Positions 50,201-58,732 are shown, counted from the stretch's first letter. The stretch: 64,000 bases of DNA from Candidula unifasciata (GCA_905116865.2 CAJHNH020007512.1:103501-167500); one strand, 5' to 3'. Translations and numbers: made by a program. Notes: generated by a model from the letters alone, not told the origin.

Positions 50201-53200
50201 TTTAAGAGGTAACTATGGTTACAGAAAAAAAAACTAAGGAAGATAAATGTGGCAGCTAATGTCTGAGACTGACAGAGTTGTAGAGTACATCAAACAGTGT
50301 TAGAAGTAAATATAATTGTGAATGACACTTTAGGAGATGAGGTAGTCTCGAGGCATGGCGTTCACCTTGAGTGATGGAGGTCTCAATTTTAGGCCCCGGT
50401 AAAGGCTGGGAATTTGCCACGATGACTTCTAGTGATTTCCCCTGGTCTCTGGGTTGTAAGATCATACGCCCGTGTGTATTGTTGTGCAGATCAGAAATCA
50501 CAAAGAGTAGCCTAATGGCACTGCCCAGGATTCTTCTTCTTCTTTGCGTTGACCAGCTGTAAACCCCGGTGGAAAGTTCTGGTTGTTCCTCCACTTTTGG
50601 ACTGCAGTTCTGTTCCAGTACCTGAATGTTGCGTATGCAACCCTTTTACAGATCTGACTCATTTGTATGCAGACTGCTAGTTCCTTGCCTCTCAGGCAGA
50701 TGCACTCCGACTTTGAAGGAAGCTCCAAGTTAGTCGACTCTAATGACATTCTTTTGGGTAGACAGTGGGTCTATTCTTGTTTTCCCTATAATAGGGTCCC
50801 AGAACCCACTCTGGGAGCTGCCCGATAAAATTTTTGAGTTAAAAATCTACCCAAAGTATTTCAGTACCCTCACTTTTGCTAGGAGTTTGTGTACTGTGCT
50901 GAGATTCTTCAGACTCAGGCTTAAGTTGAAAGGAGAACAGAGCACTTATGGGTTACTTACTACCCTTGGGCCATGATGTTGATCTCTTGTATAAACCAAA
51001 CAAAGACTATAAATGAAAGGCTGAGAGGTAAATATGATTATAAATAGCAGTCCAAGAAATAAATGTAACTATATATAATAGCTTTGGAGGTAAATATGAC
51101 TACAAATGGTAGTTTGGAGGTGAATATTTTTTAAAAGAACATTTTGAGAGAAGTATATGAAATTGCAACTTGAGAGTTAAATATAAGTGTAAATTAAACA
51201 GTTTTAGGAGTTTATATAACTAATCTTGCTAGGAAATGACGGTGAAAACAAAAGTGATGTTATCACTATCACATGCTAATTTGAGCAGCACAACTTCTCC
51301 CCACTGTGGGTTCTAGAGCCCTATTTTGGCCCCATTAGCCAACATATTCCCTAAGAAGAATATTTCAACAGTTAGTAGTTGACCAGGCTTATCATCACAG
51401 CACAAATGTACAGATGACAGATAGATAGACTGAGTCGGTCAACTCAGAGCAACAGATGACAGATAGATAGACTGGGCCCGTCAGCTCAGAGCAACAGATG
51501 ACAGATAGCTAGACTGAGCCAGTCAGCTCAGAGCAACAGATGACAGATAGATAGACTGGGCCCGTCAGCTCAGAGCAACAGATGACAGATAGCTAGACTG
51601 AGCCAGTCAGCTCAGAGCAACAGATGACAGATAGCTAGACTGGGCCAGTCAGCTCAGAGCAACAGGTGACAGATAGCTAGACTGAGCCAGTCAGCTCAGA
51701 GCAACAGATGACAGATAGCTAGACTAAGCCGGTCAGCTCAGAGCAACAGATGACAGATAGATAGACTGGGCCGATCAGCTCAGAACAACAGATGACAGAT
51801 AGATAGACTGGGCCAGTCAGCTCAGAACAACAGATGACAGATATATAGACTGAGCTAGTCTGCTCAGAGCAACAGATGACACATAGATAGACTGGGCCAG
51901 TCAGCTCAGAGCAACAGATGACAGATAGATAGACTGGGCCAGTCTACTCAGAGCAACAGATGACAGATAGATAGACTGGGTCGGTCAGGTCAGAGCAACA
52001 GATGACAGATAGATAGACTGAACCAGTCTACTCAGAGCAACAGATGACAGATAGATAGACTGGGCCAGTCAGATCAGAACAACAGATGACAGATATATAG
52101 ACTGAGCCAGTCTACTCAGAGCAACAGATGACAGATAGATAGACTGAGCCAGTCAGCTCAGAGCAACAGATGACAGGATCCTACCAGTCAGTCTGTTGAT
52201 GACATAACCTGACATGTGACATTATATTCCATCCATATTTCTATTGCTAGCTTATCTGCATGTGTATCAATGTGCCGTGTCTGATTGTATTTCTTACATT
52301 TAGTCAGAACTAAACAAATCAAACAATATTTGTATTCCCCAAGATGTGGGTATCTGAACTCTGTAAAAGTAATGTACTTATGATGTTATTGTCAGTTATT
52401 CCCTCCATGGGGCAGCTACAGTCATCCCACGGCACAGTCAAGCTAAAATATCTTAATATAAATAAGATGCCAAAATTGGACTGAAAGTCCACTTTTTCAT
52501 GCAGCCATTTATAACTGTAAATTCTCATCTGAGCACCAGGGTTCAGACTGTTTTTTCTGATGTGTACACATGGGGAAACATAAAATATTTTTTTTTAAAA
52601 TCCAGAAACCATGAGTTTTAAACATTTTAGCTCGGTACTATGGATATCGCAACCCTTTGGCCATGTTTTCATGTTGGATACCATAAATCTGGGAAATGTG
52701 TAGCTTCTTACCCTACCCCAGGCATGAACTCAGACCACAAAGAGTTTGTCACACGGTCACCGCACAGCTGGTTTAACCAACTTAGCTAGCGCGCTGGACA
52801 CCATGAAGCAATAAAAAGGTTGCGACTCAGGTCTCATAATTTGGACTCGAGCCCGACTTGAGTCGCATTGAGTAAAAACTTGTGTCTTGACTTAGGATTT
52901 TGTCTAGCTACTTGTGACTTGTAGCTTTGACAACCTTATATGACTCGTACTGTGCGGCTTGCCACTGTGAGGTTTGGTGATCATCAGTTGAAAACTTGTT
53001 TATATCAAACAGGATATGCCCTTGTTGGCTCTGGAGCCCCAATATGAGGAAAATAAGAATAGACCCACTGCCTTTCCAATAAGCATGTTGTAGTATTTTA
53101 CTAATTGACGGCTTTCCTTCAAAGTCGGAGAGCGTCTGCCCGAGTGGTAAGAACAACCATGGCCAGCTCCAGTATAAATCTAGAGCTGGCCGTGAGAACA

Positions 53201-55963
53201 ACCAACTGCGCACAAATAAGCCAGTAAAATGGAGGTAGACACAAAACTCAGGCCCTGGCACAAAGCCAGAGTCCAGATGGACGAACAACCAGTACTTTCC
53301 TTGGAGCCTTCAGCCGGTGAACTAAGAAGACGAAGAAGAAGCAGGATATAAAAAATTATGTTTAAATTATCAAGCTTTCACATTCAGCTTTTTCTATCTC
53401 TTTAGTATGGTTCAGAGAGTATTTTTGCACTGTAAATTATTGTTTTTCATTTTCACCATTTTACGTAGATCTTTATCTTTATTTTAGTAAATTTAAAATA
53501 AAATTTGCTCAATGTTCACACGAATTAATGCATAAAGTAATTTGACTCGGGACTCAGCTTCGGAGCATTCCTAGTTACTTGACTTGTGACTTGTGACTTG
53601 GCAGTTTAAGGACTTGACTTATGACTTGGAGGCAGTTTGACTTGGTCTTGAAAGGTGACCACTTAGTCCAACCTCTGGTGCGTTCACATGTATAACTTGA
53701 AATAACTTCTCAGCTCAGTTCAATAGATTGAATGTTACAGCATTTTTTATTTCACTTTGATTACGTAACCCTGAGACTGGCTTTCACGCATATCTCTTTT
53801 CATGTTCAAATTAATGGAGGTGAAACACATTTGATCGCTCTCTCTCTCACTCTTTCTTTCTCTCTCTCTCTCTCACTCTCTCTCTCTCTCTTGCTCACTC
53901 TCTCTCTCTCTCTCTCTAACAGTAAAAACATAACATTTTGTATGACCCTTGGCTGAAGGTTGGGACACTATAATGATGGAAGGTTTTATCTAGAAAACAC
54001 ACATGTTTAGTGGTCCCTGGCTGAAGGTTGGGACATTATAATGCTGAAAGGTTTTATCTAGAAAACACACATGTTCAGTGGTCCCTGGCTGAATGTTGGG
54101 ACATTATAATGATGGGAGGTTTTATCTAGAAAACACACATGTTCAGTGGTCTCTGGCTGAAGGTTGGGACATTATAATGCTGGAAGGTTTTATCTAGAAA
54201 ACACACATGTTTAGTGGTCTCTGGCTGAAGGTTGGGACACTATAATGCTGGAAGGTTTTATCTAGAAAACACACATGTTTAGTGGTCTCTGTCTGAAGGT
54301 TGGGACATTATAATGATGGAAGGTTTTATCTAGAAAACACACATGTTTAGTGGTCTCTGGCTGAAGGTTGGGACACTATAATGATGGAAGGTTTCATCTA
54401 GAAAACACACATGTTTAGTAGTCTCTGACTGAAGGTTGGGACACTATAATAATGGAAGGTTTCATCTAGAAAACACACATGTTTAGTGGTCTCTGGCTGA
54501 AGGTTGGGACATTATAATGCTGGAAGGTTTCATCTAGAAAACACACATGTTTAGTGGTCTCTGGCTGAAGGTTGGGACACTATAATGCTGGAAGGTTTAT
54601 CTAGAAAACACACATGTTTAGTGGTCTCTGGCTGAAGGTTGGGACACTATAATGATGGAAAGTTTTATCTAGAAAACACACATGTTTAGTGGTTCCTGGC
54701 TGAAGGTTGGGACACTATAATGCTGGAAGGTTTTATCTAGAAAACACACATGTTTAGTGGTCCCTGGCTGAAGGTTGGGACACTATAATGCTGGAAGGTT
54801 TTATCAAGGAAACACACATGTTTAGTGGTCCCTGGCTGAAGGTTGGGACATTATAATGCTGGAAGGTTTTATCTAGAAAACACACATGTTTAGTGGTCTC
54901 TGGCTGAAGGTTGGGACATTATAATGATGGAAGGTTTTATCTAGAAAACACACATGTTTAGTGGTCCCTGGCTGAAGGTTGGGACACTATAATGATGGAA
55001 GGTTTTATCTAGAAAACACACATGTTTAGTGGTCTCTGGCTGAAGGTTGGGACACTATAATGATGGAAGGTTTTATCTAGAAAACACACATGTTTAGTGG
55101 TCCCTGGCTGAAGGTTGGGACACTATAATGATGGAAGATTTTATCTAGAAAACACACATGTTTAGTGGTCTCTGGCTGAAGGTTGGGACACTATAATGAT
55201 GGAAGGTTTCATCTAGAAAACACACATGTTTAGTGGTCTCTGGCTGAAGGTTGGGACACTATAATGCTGGAAGGTTTCATCTAGAAAACACACATGTTTA
55301 GTGGTCTCTGTCTGAAGGTTGGGACACTATAATGCTGGAAGGTTTCATCTAGAAAACACACATGTTTAGTGGTCTCTGGCTGAAGGTTGGGACACTATAA
55401 TGCTGGAAGGTTTTATCTAGAAAACACACATGTTTAGTGGTCCCTGGCTGAAGGTTGGGACACTATAATGCTGGAAGGTTTTATCTAGAAAACACACATG
55501 TTTAGTGGTCCCTGGCTGAAGGTTGGGACATTATAATGCTGGAAGGTTTTATCTAGAAAACACACATGTTTAGTGGTCCCTGGCTGAAGGTTGGGACACT
55601 ATAATGCTGGAAGGTTTTATCTAGAAAACACACATGTTTAGTGGTCTCTAGCTGAAAGCTGGGGCTGGAAGGTTTTATGTTGGTACTAATCCTCAGATGA
55701 ATCTTGTATCCTCAGCATTCATTGATGACTTCCATAAGATGTGCTACTCCATGGGGATGGCCTATCCTGCAGTTGTAAGCTTGTTTCAAATTATGTGACA
55801 TCTTTTTCTCCAATCAGGTGAAATTGTTGTATGAACACTGTATCCTATTGACCTAAGCTCTCAAGTTGATGTAGTTTAAAATTAATACTAGTTAATGCTC
55901 TGGCTTGTAAAGGCAGTCATGTGATATGGACCTCAACACCCTCAAGGCATTACGAATGTCAAT

Positions 55964-55998
<35 letters not shown>

Positions 55999-58732
55999 TA
56001 GTTTGTGTTTAACTTTAATATCATAGCATTAGTATATAATACTATTATGGGAAACTACCATAATAAGATTATTGAATAACACCATCAAAGGATTTACTAG
56101 CACATTACCTACTATAATACTAGTATATCTTCTTCATGTTCACCTGACTTCAAGCTCTGGCAGAAAGTTGTGGGTGTGCCCTCACCTCAAGATTTTATCT
56201 TGTTCCAGAACCTGAGTGTTGCCTGCACATTCATTTCACACATCTGGCATATTTGTATGCAGACTTTTGGTTCCTTGCCTCTCCAGCATATGTACTCTGA
56301 AGGATGCCCTCAATTAGTGGGCTCCTATGACATGCTTGTTAGAAAGGCAGTGGGTCTATTCTTGTTTTCCCAACAGTGGGGCCCTGGAACAAACACAGGG
56401 AATATCGGTATATGACACACAAATTGAATTAGAATAAAAGAGTAGGATTAGCATTCCATCCTAACAGTGGATTAGGGTAGCCTGCTGTCTATATATTTAT
56501 TAAAATCCTATAATCGTACAAGCCGGATTGAAAGAGTCACTGACAGCCTGAGACCACACAACATCACATCCCCCGTGTGGGTTTCAGGGCCCCATTGTGG
56601 GGAAAACAAGAATAGACCCACTGCCTCCCCAAAAGCATGTCGTAAGAGTCGACTAATTGGTGAACTTCCTTTGAAGTCGGAGTGCATCTGCCGGAGAGGC
56701 AAGGAACCAACAGTCTATTCAAGAGAATGAGATCTGTAAAACTGATGCACCCGCAACACTCAGGTTCTGGAGCAGGACTGCAGTTCAGTAGTGGACGAGC
56801 AACCAGAACCTTCTGCCAGAGTGTACAGCTGGTGAACGCGAAGAAGAAGAAGAAGAAAAAGAAGAAAAAGAAGAAGAAGAAGACAACATCACATACCAAG
56901 CAACTGAGTCCGCCCTTGCTTGACTTTCTATCTATTAAAGAAGATGTAAACAAGAATGATTGTGCAAATCTTTTCCCATGTAATATTAGCTTTTTATTGA
57001 TGTTTGATATTGTTTATATACTGTTTAATAATCAGATCCATACATGGTATTATTATTATTTTGTTTTGTGCCATTTATAAATGGATGTTTGTGTTGTGTT
57101 GTCTACAAAATGAAAATTGTTTTATCTACAAGCTAAAGCTGGTCTTTACCCACAGATCGTTTGGTTTTCTACAAACTAAGGTTTGTGTTGCCTACAGATT
57201 GAAGTTTTTTTTTGTCTACAAACTGAAGTTTTGTTGTCTACAAACTGAGGTTTGTGTTGTCTACACATTTAGGTTTTGTTGTCTACAAACTGAGGTTTGT
57301 GTTGTCTACAAACTGAGGTTTGTGTTGTCTACAAACTAGGGTTTGTGTTGTCTACAAACTGAGGTTTATGTGTGAGAAATAAATAATGTTCATGTTGTAT
57401 TACAGGACACACCAGAAGGAAAGTTGCCCATCTATGCTCGGGTCATCACTAGGGGCTTTGTCACAGACATACGTTCTGATATCAGTTCTTTTGAGATGTT
57501 CTTGGTAAGTTTCCTGTTAACACAAGATCATTTCTTTAAAAAAAAAAAAAAATTACTGCAGCAAAGTTTTTAAAAAAATAAATAGGAAAAATAAAGTATT
57601 CGTCATCTTTACAGGACCGCTTACTTTATTTATCTATTATCTATGATTGGTTTTTGTAAAACTCATACACGTTTTAAGTTTTCCCAGTCTTATCAGTTCT
57701 TTTGGAGGTGCTCTCAGAATGTAATGTTTTAATGTTCACAAAAGATCTGTGGGTAAAAGGGAAAGTCCTGGGAAGTAAAGGTAGCCAGCATGATGTTGAC
57801 TGTAGTGCTCATCCAGTGCCAACTGGCCTATAAAAATATGGTTCTAGCATCATAGCTCAATGTTAACACAAACACAGCTTCAACAGGCATTCCGTATCAT
57901 TTGCTTGGCAAGTCTGTAACAGAAACCTGGCAGGCATTATTTAGCAAACTACAACAAGAAACAAAACACAATAACAATGCTCAAACATAGAAATAACACT
58001 GAAGTTGCTACATTAAGTCATTAATGTATATCTTGAATAACTAACTGTTCTGTCTTGTAATTAATAAGATCCTTTTAATATTTACATAGTTACTTAACTT
58101 TTTAATCTTTATATATTAATGTTGTAATATTTACATACTTAATTAGTTTTTTAACTTTTACATAGTTACTGAACTTGATAATCTTTACATAGTTCCTAAA
58201 CTTTATAATCTTGACATAGTTATTTAACTTTTGTTTGTAATATCTACATAGTTACTTAACTTTGTAATCTTTACATAATTTCTTTGTAATCATTACATAG
58301 ATACTGAACTTTGTTATCTTTACATAGTTGCTAAACTTCATAATCTTTATGCAGCTACTGAACTTTGTAATCTGTAAAAAGCTCTTAATTTTGTAATCAT
58401 TAAATAATAACTGAACTTTTTAATCTTTACATAGTTACTAAACTGTTTAATCTTTACTTAGTTACCTAACTTTGTAATTTTTGCATAGTTACTGAACTTT
58501 GTAATCTTTACACAGTTACTGAACTTTTTAATCATTGCATAGTTAAAATTATAGTAATTAGTGTAATAGGTTTACTATTGCAATAATTAGTTAACATATC
58601 TTGAAATTGGCAACTCTCACATATTATGGTATCTTTTTCTTTCAGGCAACAAATGTAAACATCGATCCTTACAAGACAATAGACGTTGTGAGAAGTTCAG
58701 TCAACCAAAGATTAAAAAACATGAACCTTTAA
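31286..58732 (+). CDS. Membrane-anchored GalT/HIT-superfamily protein, 11 coding exons, 436 aa
   Basis: Join 31286-31483, 34310-34492, 36225-36328, 39154-39210, 41812-41979, 43338-43468, 47319-47458, 50124-50208, 55716-55774, 57406-57504, 58646-58732. All introns are GT..AG, codon phases agree at every junction, and the total is 1311 nt including TAA. Seen: residues 13-17 are basic (K13, K16, K17), and 18-35 form a hydrophobic helix, suggesting a type II signal anchor. FNPLRDKRP (exon 3) resembles the GalT N-terminal NPL..kRP signature. C174-x2-C177, H217 (in QHDPLHW) and H267 match the four GalT zinc ligands. H267-P-H269-L-Q271 is the HIT/GalT active site, with H269 as expected nucleophile. 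The C-terminal half (VPKRDHE, then SFEMFLATNVNIDP) resembles the second GalT domain, but the usual HxH there is replaced by LPIYARV. Sequons N66FT, N178FT and N313LT are compatible with a lumenal domain. Family members move nucleotidyl groups between sugar phosphates or dinucleotides; the substrate here is unknown. An in-frame TGA lies shortly upstream of M1; M8 is an alternative start. Ap4A-phosphorylase or ADP-glucose-phosphorylase relatives are alternatives (GASQ before the HPH). Exon 2's acceptor is the least certain. Confidence 0.87.
31535..31805 (-). pseudogene. LINE C-terminal relic in intron 1
   Basis: The minus strand reads RQIHSRARGRPRTK, a stop, then EDNIRETLQHH and AARRARSRTIF, the usual LINE tail. 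Confidence 0.65.
31806..32185. repeat. TG-rich compound repeat, intron 1
   Basis: GTGTGT, TTTGTGTG and GCGCGTGTG mixtures over about 380 bp, open in several frames by composition only. Confidence 0.93.
32190..32275. repeat. Short repeat, 3 units, intron 1
   Basis: Three copies of CCTTTTAAACACTTT-like units, about 35 bp apart. Confidence 0.8.
32655..32845 (-). mobile_element. SINE family A, intron 1
   Basis: The minus strand has CATAGTAACGTAGCGGCTAT, a GGTTCCAATCC B-box, AAGGTCGAACCAGCC and AAGTAAAAGCTCCCGG. Confidence 0.7.
32846..34309. other. Rest of intron 1, nothing recognised
   Basis: Mostly AT-rich unique-looking sequence. No supported element. Confidence 0.55.
34310..34492 (+). CDS. 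GalT-like gene coding exon 2 (residues 67-127)
   Basis: The frame is open from a TAATAG acceptor and gives 61 whole codons (FTRNFDQ...EIFVQ), ending CAG|GTAAGA. The acceptor is the only one here that keeps phase 0, but its pyrimidine tract is weak, so the first ten residues are less certain. Confidence 0.75.
34528..34860 (-). mobile_element. Dispersed repeat family D, intron 2
   Basis: CACTGTCTCCCCAACAAGCA, GTCGGAGTGCATCTGAC, CACTCAGGTTCTGGAACAAG and AACAACCAGAACTTTCCACC are the family D hallmarks in reverse orientation. Confidence 0.83.
34910..36010. repeat. 41-bp minisatellite, about 26 copies, intron 2
   Basis: The unit contains TGTTTGATATCATGATGTCA and TCATTGCCATG. Each unit has GATATC and an ATGATGTCATCAT near-palindrome; alternate units carry TTGACATCAT. 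Confidence 0.96.
36015..36112. repeat. 20-bp repeat, about 5 copies, intron 2
   Basis: TGTAGCCTGCTGTTCTCA-type units. Confidence 0.85.
36225..36328 (+). CDS. GalT-like gene coding exon 3 (residues 128-162)
   Basis: Acceptor TCTCTGCAG. Encodes DIIHIISEFTREH and then FNPLRDKRP, similar to the conserved NPL...KRP block ahead of the zinc site in GalT enzymes. Donor TA|GTAGGT, phase 2; Tyr162 is split. Confidence 0.85.
36420..36500. repeat. TG tract then G run, intron 3
   Basis: TGTGTG followed by long G runs (10 or more). Confidence 0.9.
36535..36775. repeat. Degenerate ~30-bp repeat, intron 3
   Basis: AATGTAATACTGTCATCTT-type units of variable spacing. Confidence 0.8.
37065..37935 (-). mobile_element. 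Dispersed element E, copy 1, intron 3
   Basis: Shares TGCTAGCAGGAAGA, GTGATTAGGACAAAA, CTGCGCAGGGA and AACCAAAAT..CAATCT in the same order with 49365-50030. On the minus strand TATAAAAAAGGCC resembles a TATA box, so a minus-strand LTR is possible. No ORF. Confidence 0.6.
38045..38515. repeat. 40-bp minisatellite, 11-12 copies, intron 3
   Basis: Unit ATTATCTGGTGGCAGGATAG then TCTTGACACGTTTCGCAAAC. Near-identical copies differ mostly as CGTTT/CGTGT. Confidence 0.97.
38752..38905 (+). mobile_element. Possible tRNA-like SINE, intron 3
   Basis: AACTGGCTGAATGAATAAC (A-box position) and ACTGGTTCAACCCTGG (B box), then a C run at 38907. Confidence 0.4.
39154..39210 (+). CDS. GalT-like gene coding exon 4 (residues 162-181), zinc CxxC
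   Basis: A 57-nt exon, FDELLKATAKTCDFCNFT, carrying C174 and C177, the first pair of predicted zinc ligands. Phases on both sides match exons 3 and 5 (split Tyr162 and His181). Confidence 0.87.
39490..39700 (+). mobile_element. SINE family B, intron 4
   Basis: TCTGTGGCTAGGGCATTGTG, GCTAGGTTCGATCCCAGCTA (B box), GTTTCGACAGTGGTA, AGAAAGCAATGCCAAACTAC and GGGGTTGGTTCTG match 59266-59503. Confidence 0.87.
39820..40075 (+). pseudogene. LINE C-terminal relic, intron 4
   Basis: The + strand reads RLQMKWFGHVSRLAPHRAPQ and KTFTQWKHSRRSTTQAIDR before a stop. The WFGHV.R motif is typical. Confidence 0.72.
40076..41164. other. Rest of intron 4, nothing recognised
   Basis: No repeat array or coding motif seen. 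A possible SINE-like B box (AGGTCATGGGATCCAG) lies near 40875. Confidence 0.5.
41165..41768. repeat. 55-bp minisatellite, 11 copies, intron 4
   Basis: The unit contains GCTGTGGATAAGTCTGGACA and TGATAGTCTGAGCTGGGA. Ends 43 bp before exon 5. Confidence 0.97.
41812..41979 (+). CDS. GalT-like gene coding exon 5 (residues 181-237)
   Basis: Encodes TFGRVQSKHAFTASNIF and then VVAMKQHDPLHWSLEEF. H217 aligns with the third zinc histidine of GalT (the SP.H.LTLPE region of the family). Donor TG|GTCAGT. A 55-bp minisatellite ends about 43 nt before the acceptor. Confidence 0.88.
42345..43115. repeat. 43-45-bp minisatellite, about 17 copies, intron 5
   Basis: The unit contains TTGGTAACTGTGATTGTGTG and CACAGATGTTATATCAAC. 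Units change from 43 bp (left) to 45 bp with GACACACACA (right). Confidence 0.96.
43338..43468 (+). CDS. GalT-like gene coding exon 6 (residues 237-281), active site
   Basis: Contains IWDILPKCGASQVHPHLQL. H267 is the zinc ligand, H269 the predicted nucleophile and Q271 the conserved glutamine of the HPHxQ motif. Donor G|GTAAGT. The 3.4-kb 21-bp array begins about 35 nt after the exon. Confidence 0.9.
43500..46910. repeat. 21-bp minisatellite, about 160 copies (3.4 kb), intron 6
   Basis: Unit TGTGTCATCACTGGAGGTTT plus C, with coloured variants (GGTTGTTTC, GGTGGCTTC, GAAGGTTTA, TGATGGTTT). Period 21 leaves 927 codons open on + (VSVSSLV repeats) and 600 on - (PPVMTQK repeats). It lies between exon 6 and exon 7 of the GalT-like gene and has no start context, domain or splice logic, so it is intronic repeat. 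Confidence 0.97.
46915..47162 (-). mobile_element. Dispersed repeat family D, intron 6
   Basis: GTCTGCATATAAATAAACCA, GTTCTAGAGCAAGACC and CATCCAGAACTTTCCACCAG match family D, but the left third (TCGGAGTGCATCTG) is eroded. Confidence 0.75.
47265..47297. repeat. (AAC)n microsatellite before exon 7
   Basis: About 11 AAC units ending some 20 bp before the acceptor. Confidence 0.95.
47319..47458 (+). CDS. GalT-like gene coding exon 7 (residues 281-327)
   Basis: Encodes GEIEAWRRGAQEYYSLHNSN, then NYFTDLVAVYSALNLTVTYG. This is the linker from the active-site half to the C-terminal half, with sequon N313LT. Acceptor TCTTACAG follows an (AAC)n tract; donor TTG|GTGAGT. Confidence 0.87.
47560..48275. 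repeat. 29-31-bp minisatellite, about 23 copies, intron 7
   Basis: The unit contains TTCTTGGCACACTTGGTCAT and ATGATTATATA. Length variation arises in the TATA part. Confidence 0.96.
48276..49364. other. Middle of intron 7, nothing recognised
   Basis: No supported element. One 115-codon frame (48484-48831) shows no domain. Confidence 0.5.
49365..50030 (-). mobile_element. Dispersed element E, copy 2, intron 7
   Basis: Ordered similarity to 37065-37935 (GTGCTAGCAGGAAGAGG, GTGATTAGGACAAAAAG, GTGCAGGGACCA). A minus-strand TATAAAAGGGC sits at the matching place. Confidence 0.6.
50124..50208 (+). CDS. GalT-like gene coding exon 8 (residues 328-356)
   Basis: Encodes VPKRDHEMVIMAREPSTDF, resembling the start of the second GalT domain (family pattern IPKRH..h..el). 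Acceptor TTTTTTAAG; donor G|GTAACT. Confidence 0.85.
50525..50822 (+). mobile_element. Dispersed repeat family D, intron 8 (reference copy)
   Basis: Runs from TTCTTCTTCTTC through GGTGGAAAGTTCTGGTTGTT, CATTTGTATGCAGACTGC, CAGATGCACTCCGACTTTG, and ends GGTCTATTCTTGTTTTCCC...ACCCACTCTGGG. Confidence 0.87.
50823..51399. other. Intron 8 spacer, nothing clear
   Basis: Loose TAAATATGACTATAAAT similarities at 51020-51210 suggest an old decayed repeat. Confidence 0.45.
51400..52175. repeat. 42-bp minisatellite, about 18 copies, intron 8
   Basis: The unit contains CAGATGACAGATAGATAGAC and CAGTCAGCTCAGAGCAA. Point variants are GATAGCTAG and TCTACTCAG. Confidence 0.97.
52560..52803 (-). mobile_element. 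SINE family C, intron 8
   Basis: The minus strand reads GCTAAGTTGGTTAAACCAGC, GGTTGCGATATCCATAGTAC and AAAACTCATGGTTTCTGG, matching 11827-12030. Confidence 0.85.
53020..53345 (-). mobile_element. Dispersed repeat family D, intron 8
   Basis: AGAATAGACCCACTGCCT, AAGTCGGAGAGCGTCTGCC and GAACAACCAGTACTTTCC, with a GAAGACGAAGAAGAAG end. It carries an internal duplication around 53160-53195 (CCAGCTCCAGTATAAATC, AGAGCTGGCCGTGAGAACAA). Confidence 0.82.
53838..53920. repeat. (TC)n microsatellite, intron 8
   Basis: CTCTCTCT with a few A and TT interruptions. Confidence 0.95.
53935..55670. repeat. 68-bp minisatellite, about 25 copies, intron 8
   Basis: The unit contains GGAAGGTTTTATCTAGAAAA, CACACATGTTTAGTGGTC and GGCTGAAGGTTGGGACA. 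Highly homogeneous; ends about 45 bp before exon 9. Confidence 0.97.
55716..55774 (+). CDS. GalT-like gene coding exon 9 (residues 356-375)
   Basis: A 59-nt exon, FIDDFHKMCYSMGMAYPAV. Acceptor ATCCTCAG; donor GTT|GTAAGC. The 68-bp minisatellite ends about 45 nt upstream. Confidence 0.83.
55966..55995. repeat. (GT)n microsatellite, intron 9
   Basis: About 15 GT units. Confidence 0.93.
56145..56410 (+). mobile_element. Dispersed repeat family D, intron 9 (+)
   Basis: CTTGTTCCAGAACCTGAGTG, CATATTTGTATGCAGAC and GTGGGTCTATTCTTGTTTTC in the family order. Confidence 0.83.
56555..56885 (-). mobile_element. Dispersed repeat family D, intron 9 (-), with (GAA)n
   Basis: GAATAGACCCACTGCCTCCC, GTCGGAGTGCATCTGCC, CACTCAGGTTCTGGAGC and AGCAACCAGAACCTTC, ending in a (GAAGAA)n tract at 56837-56882. 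Confidence 0.87.
57085..57370. repeat. 23-bp minisatellite, about 11 copies, intron 9
   Basis: Unit GTCTACAAACTGAGGTTTGT plus GTT. Ends about 35 bp before exon 10. Confidence 0.95.
57406..57504 (+). CDS. GalT-like gene coding exon 10 (residues 376-408)
   Basis: Encodes DTPEGKLPIYARVITRGF and then IRSDISSFEMFL. SSFEMF corresponds to the gGFEiG block of the family. The HxH expected just upstream is absent (PIYARV). Acceptor ATTACAG; donor TTG|GTAAGT. Confidence 0.87.
57740..57865 (+). mobile_element. SINE family A fragment, intron 10
   Basis: AGTCCTGGGAAGTAAAGG, GCCAGCATGATGTTG, GCCAACTGGCCTATAAAAA and GGTTCTAGC match the body of family A. The head is missing. Confidence 0.65.
58060..58555. 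repeat. ~25-bp degenerate repeat, about 18 copies, intron 10
   Basis: Units like TAATCTTTACATAGTTACTG then AACTT, with variable gaps. This is the oldest-looking array in the gene. Confidence 0.85.
58646..58732 (+). CDS. GalT-like gene last coding exon 11 (residues 409-436, stop)
   Basis: Encodes ATNVNIDPYKTIDVVRSSV and ends NMNL-TAA. The iNP.kTi.vvR pattern matches the GalT C-terminus. No AATAAA lies within about 300 nt of the stop; a TATAAA variant near 58890 is a possible polyadenylation signal. Confidence 0.87.
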   Translation, partial: ATNVNIDPYKTIDVVRSSVNQRLKNMNL

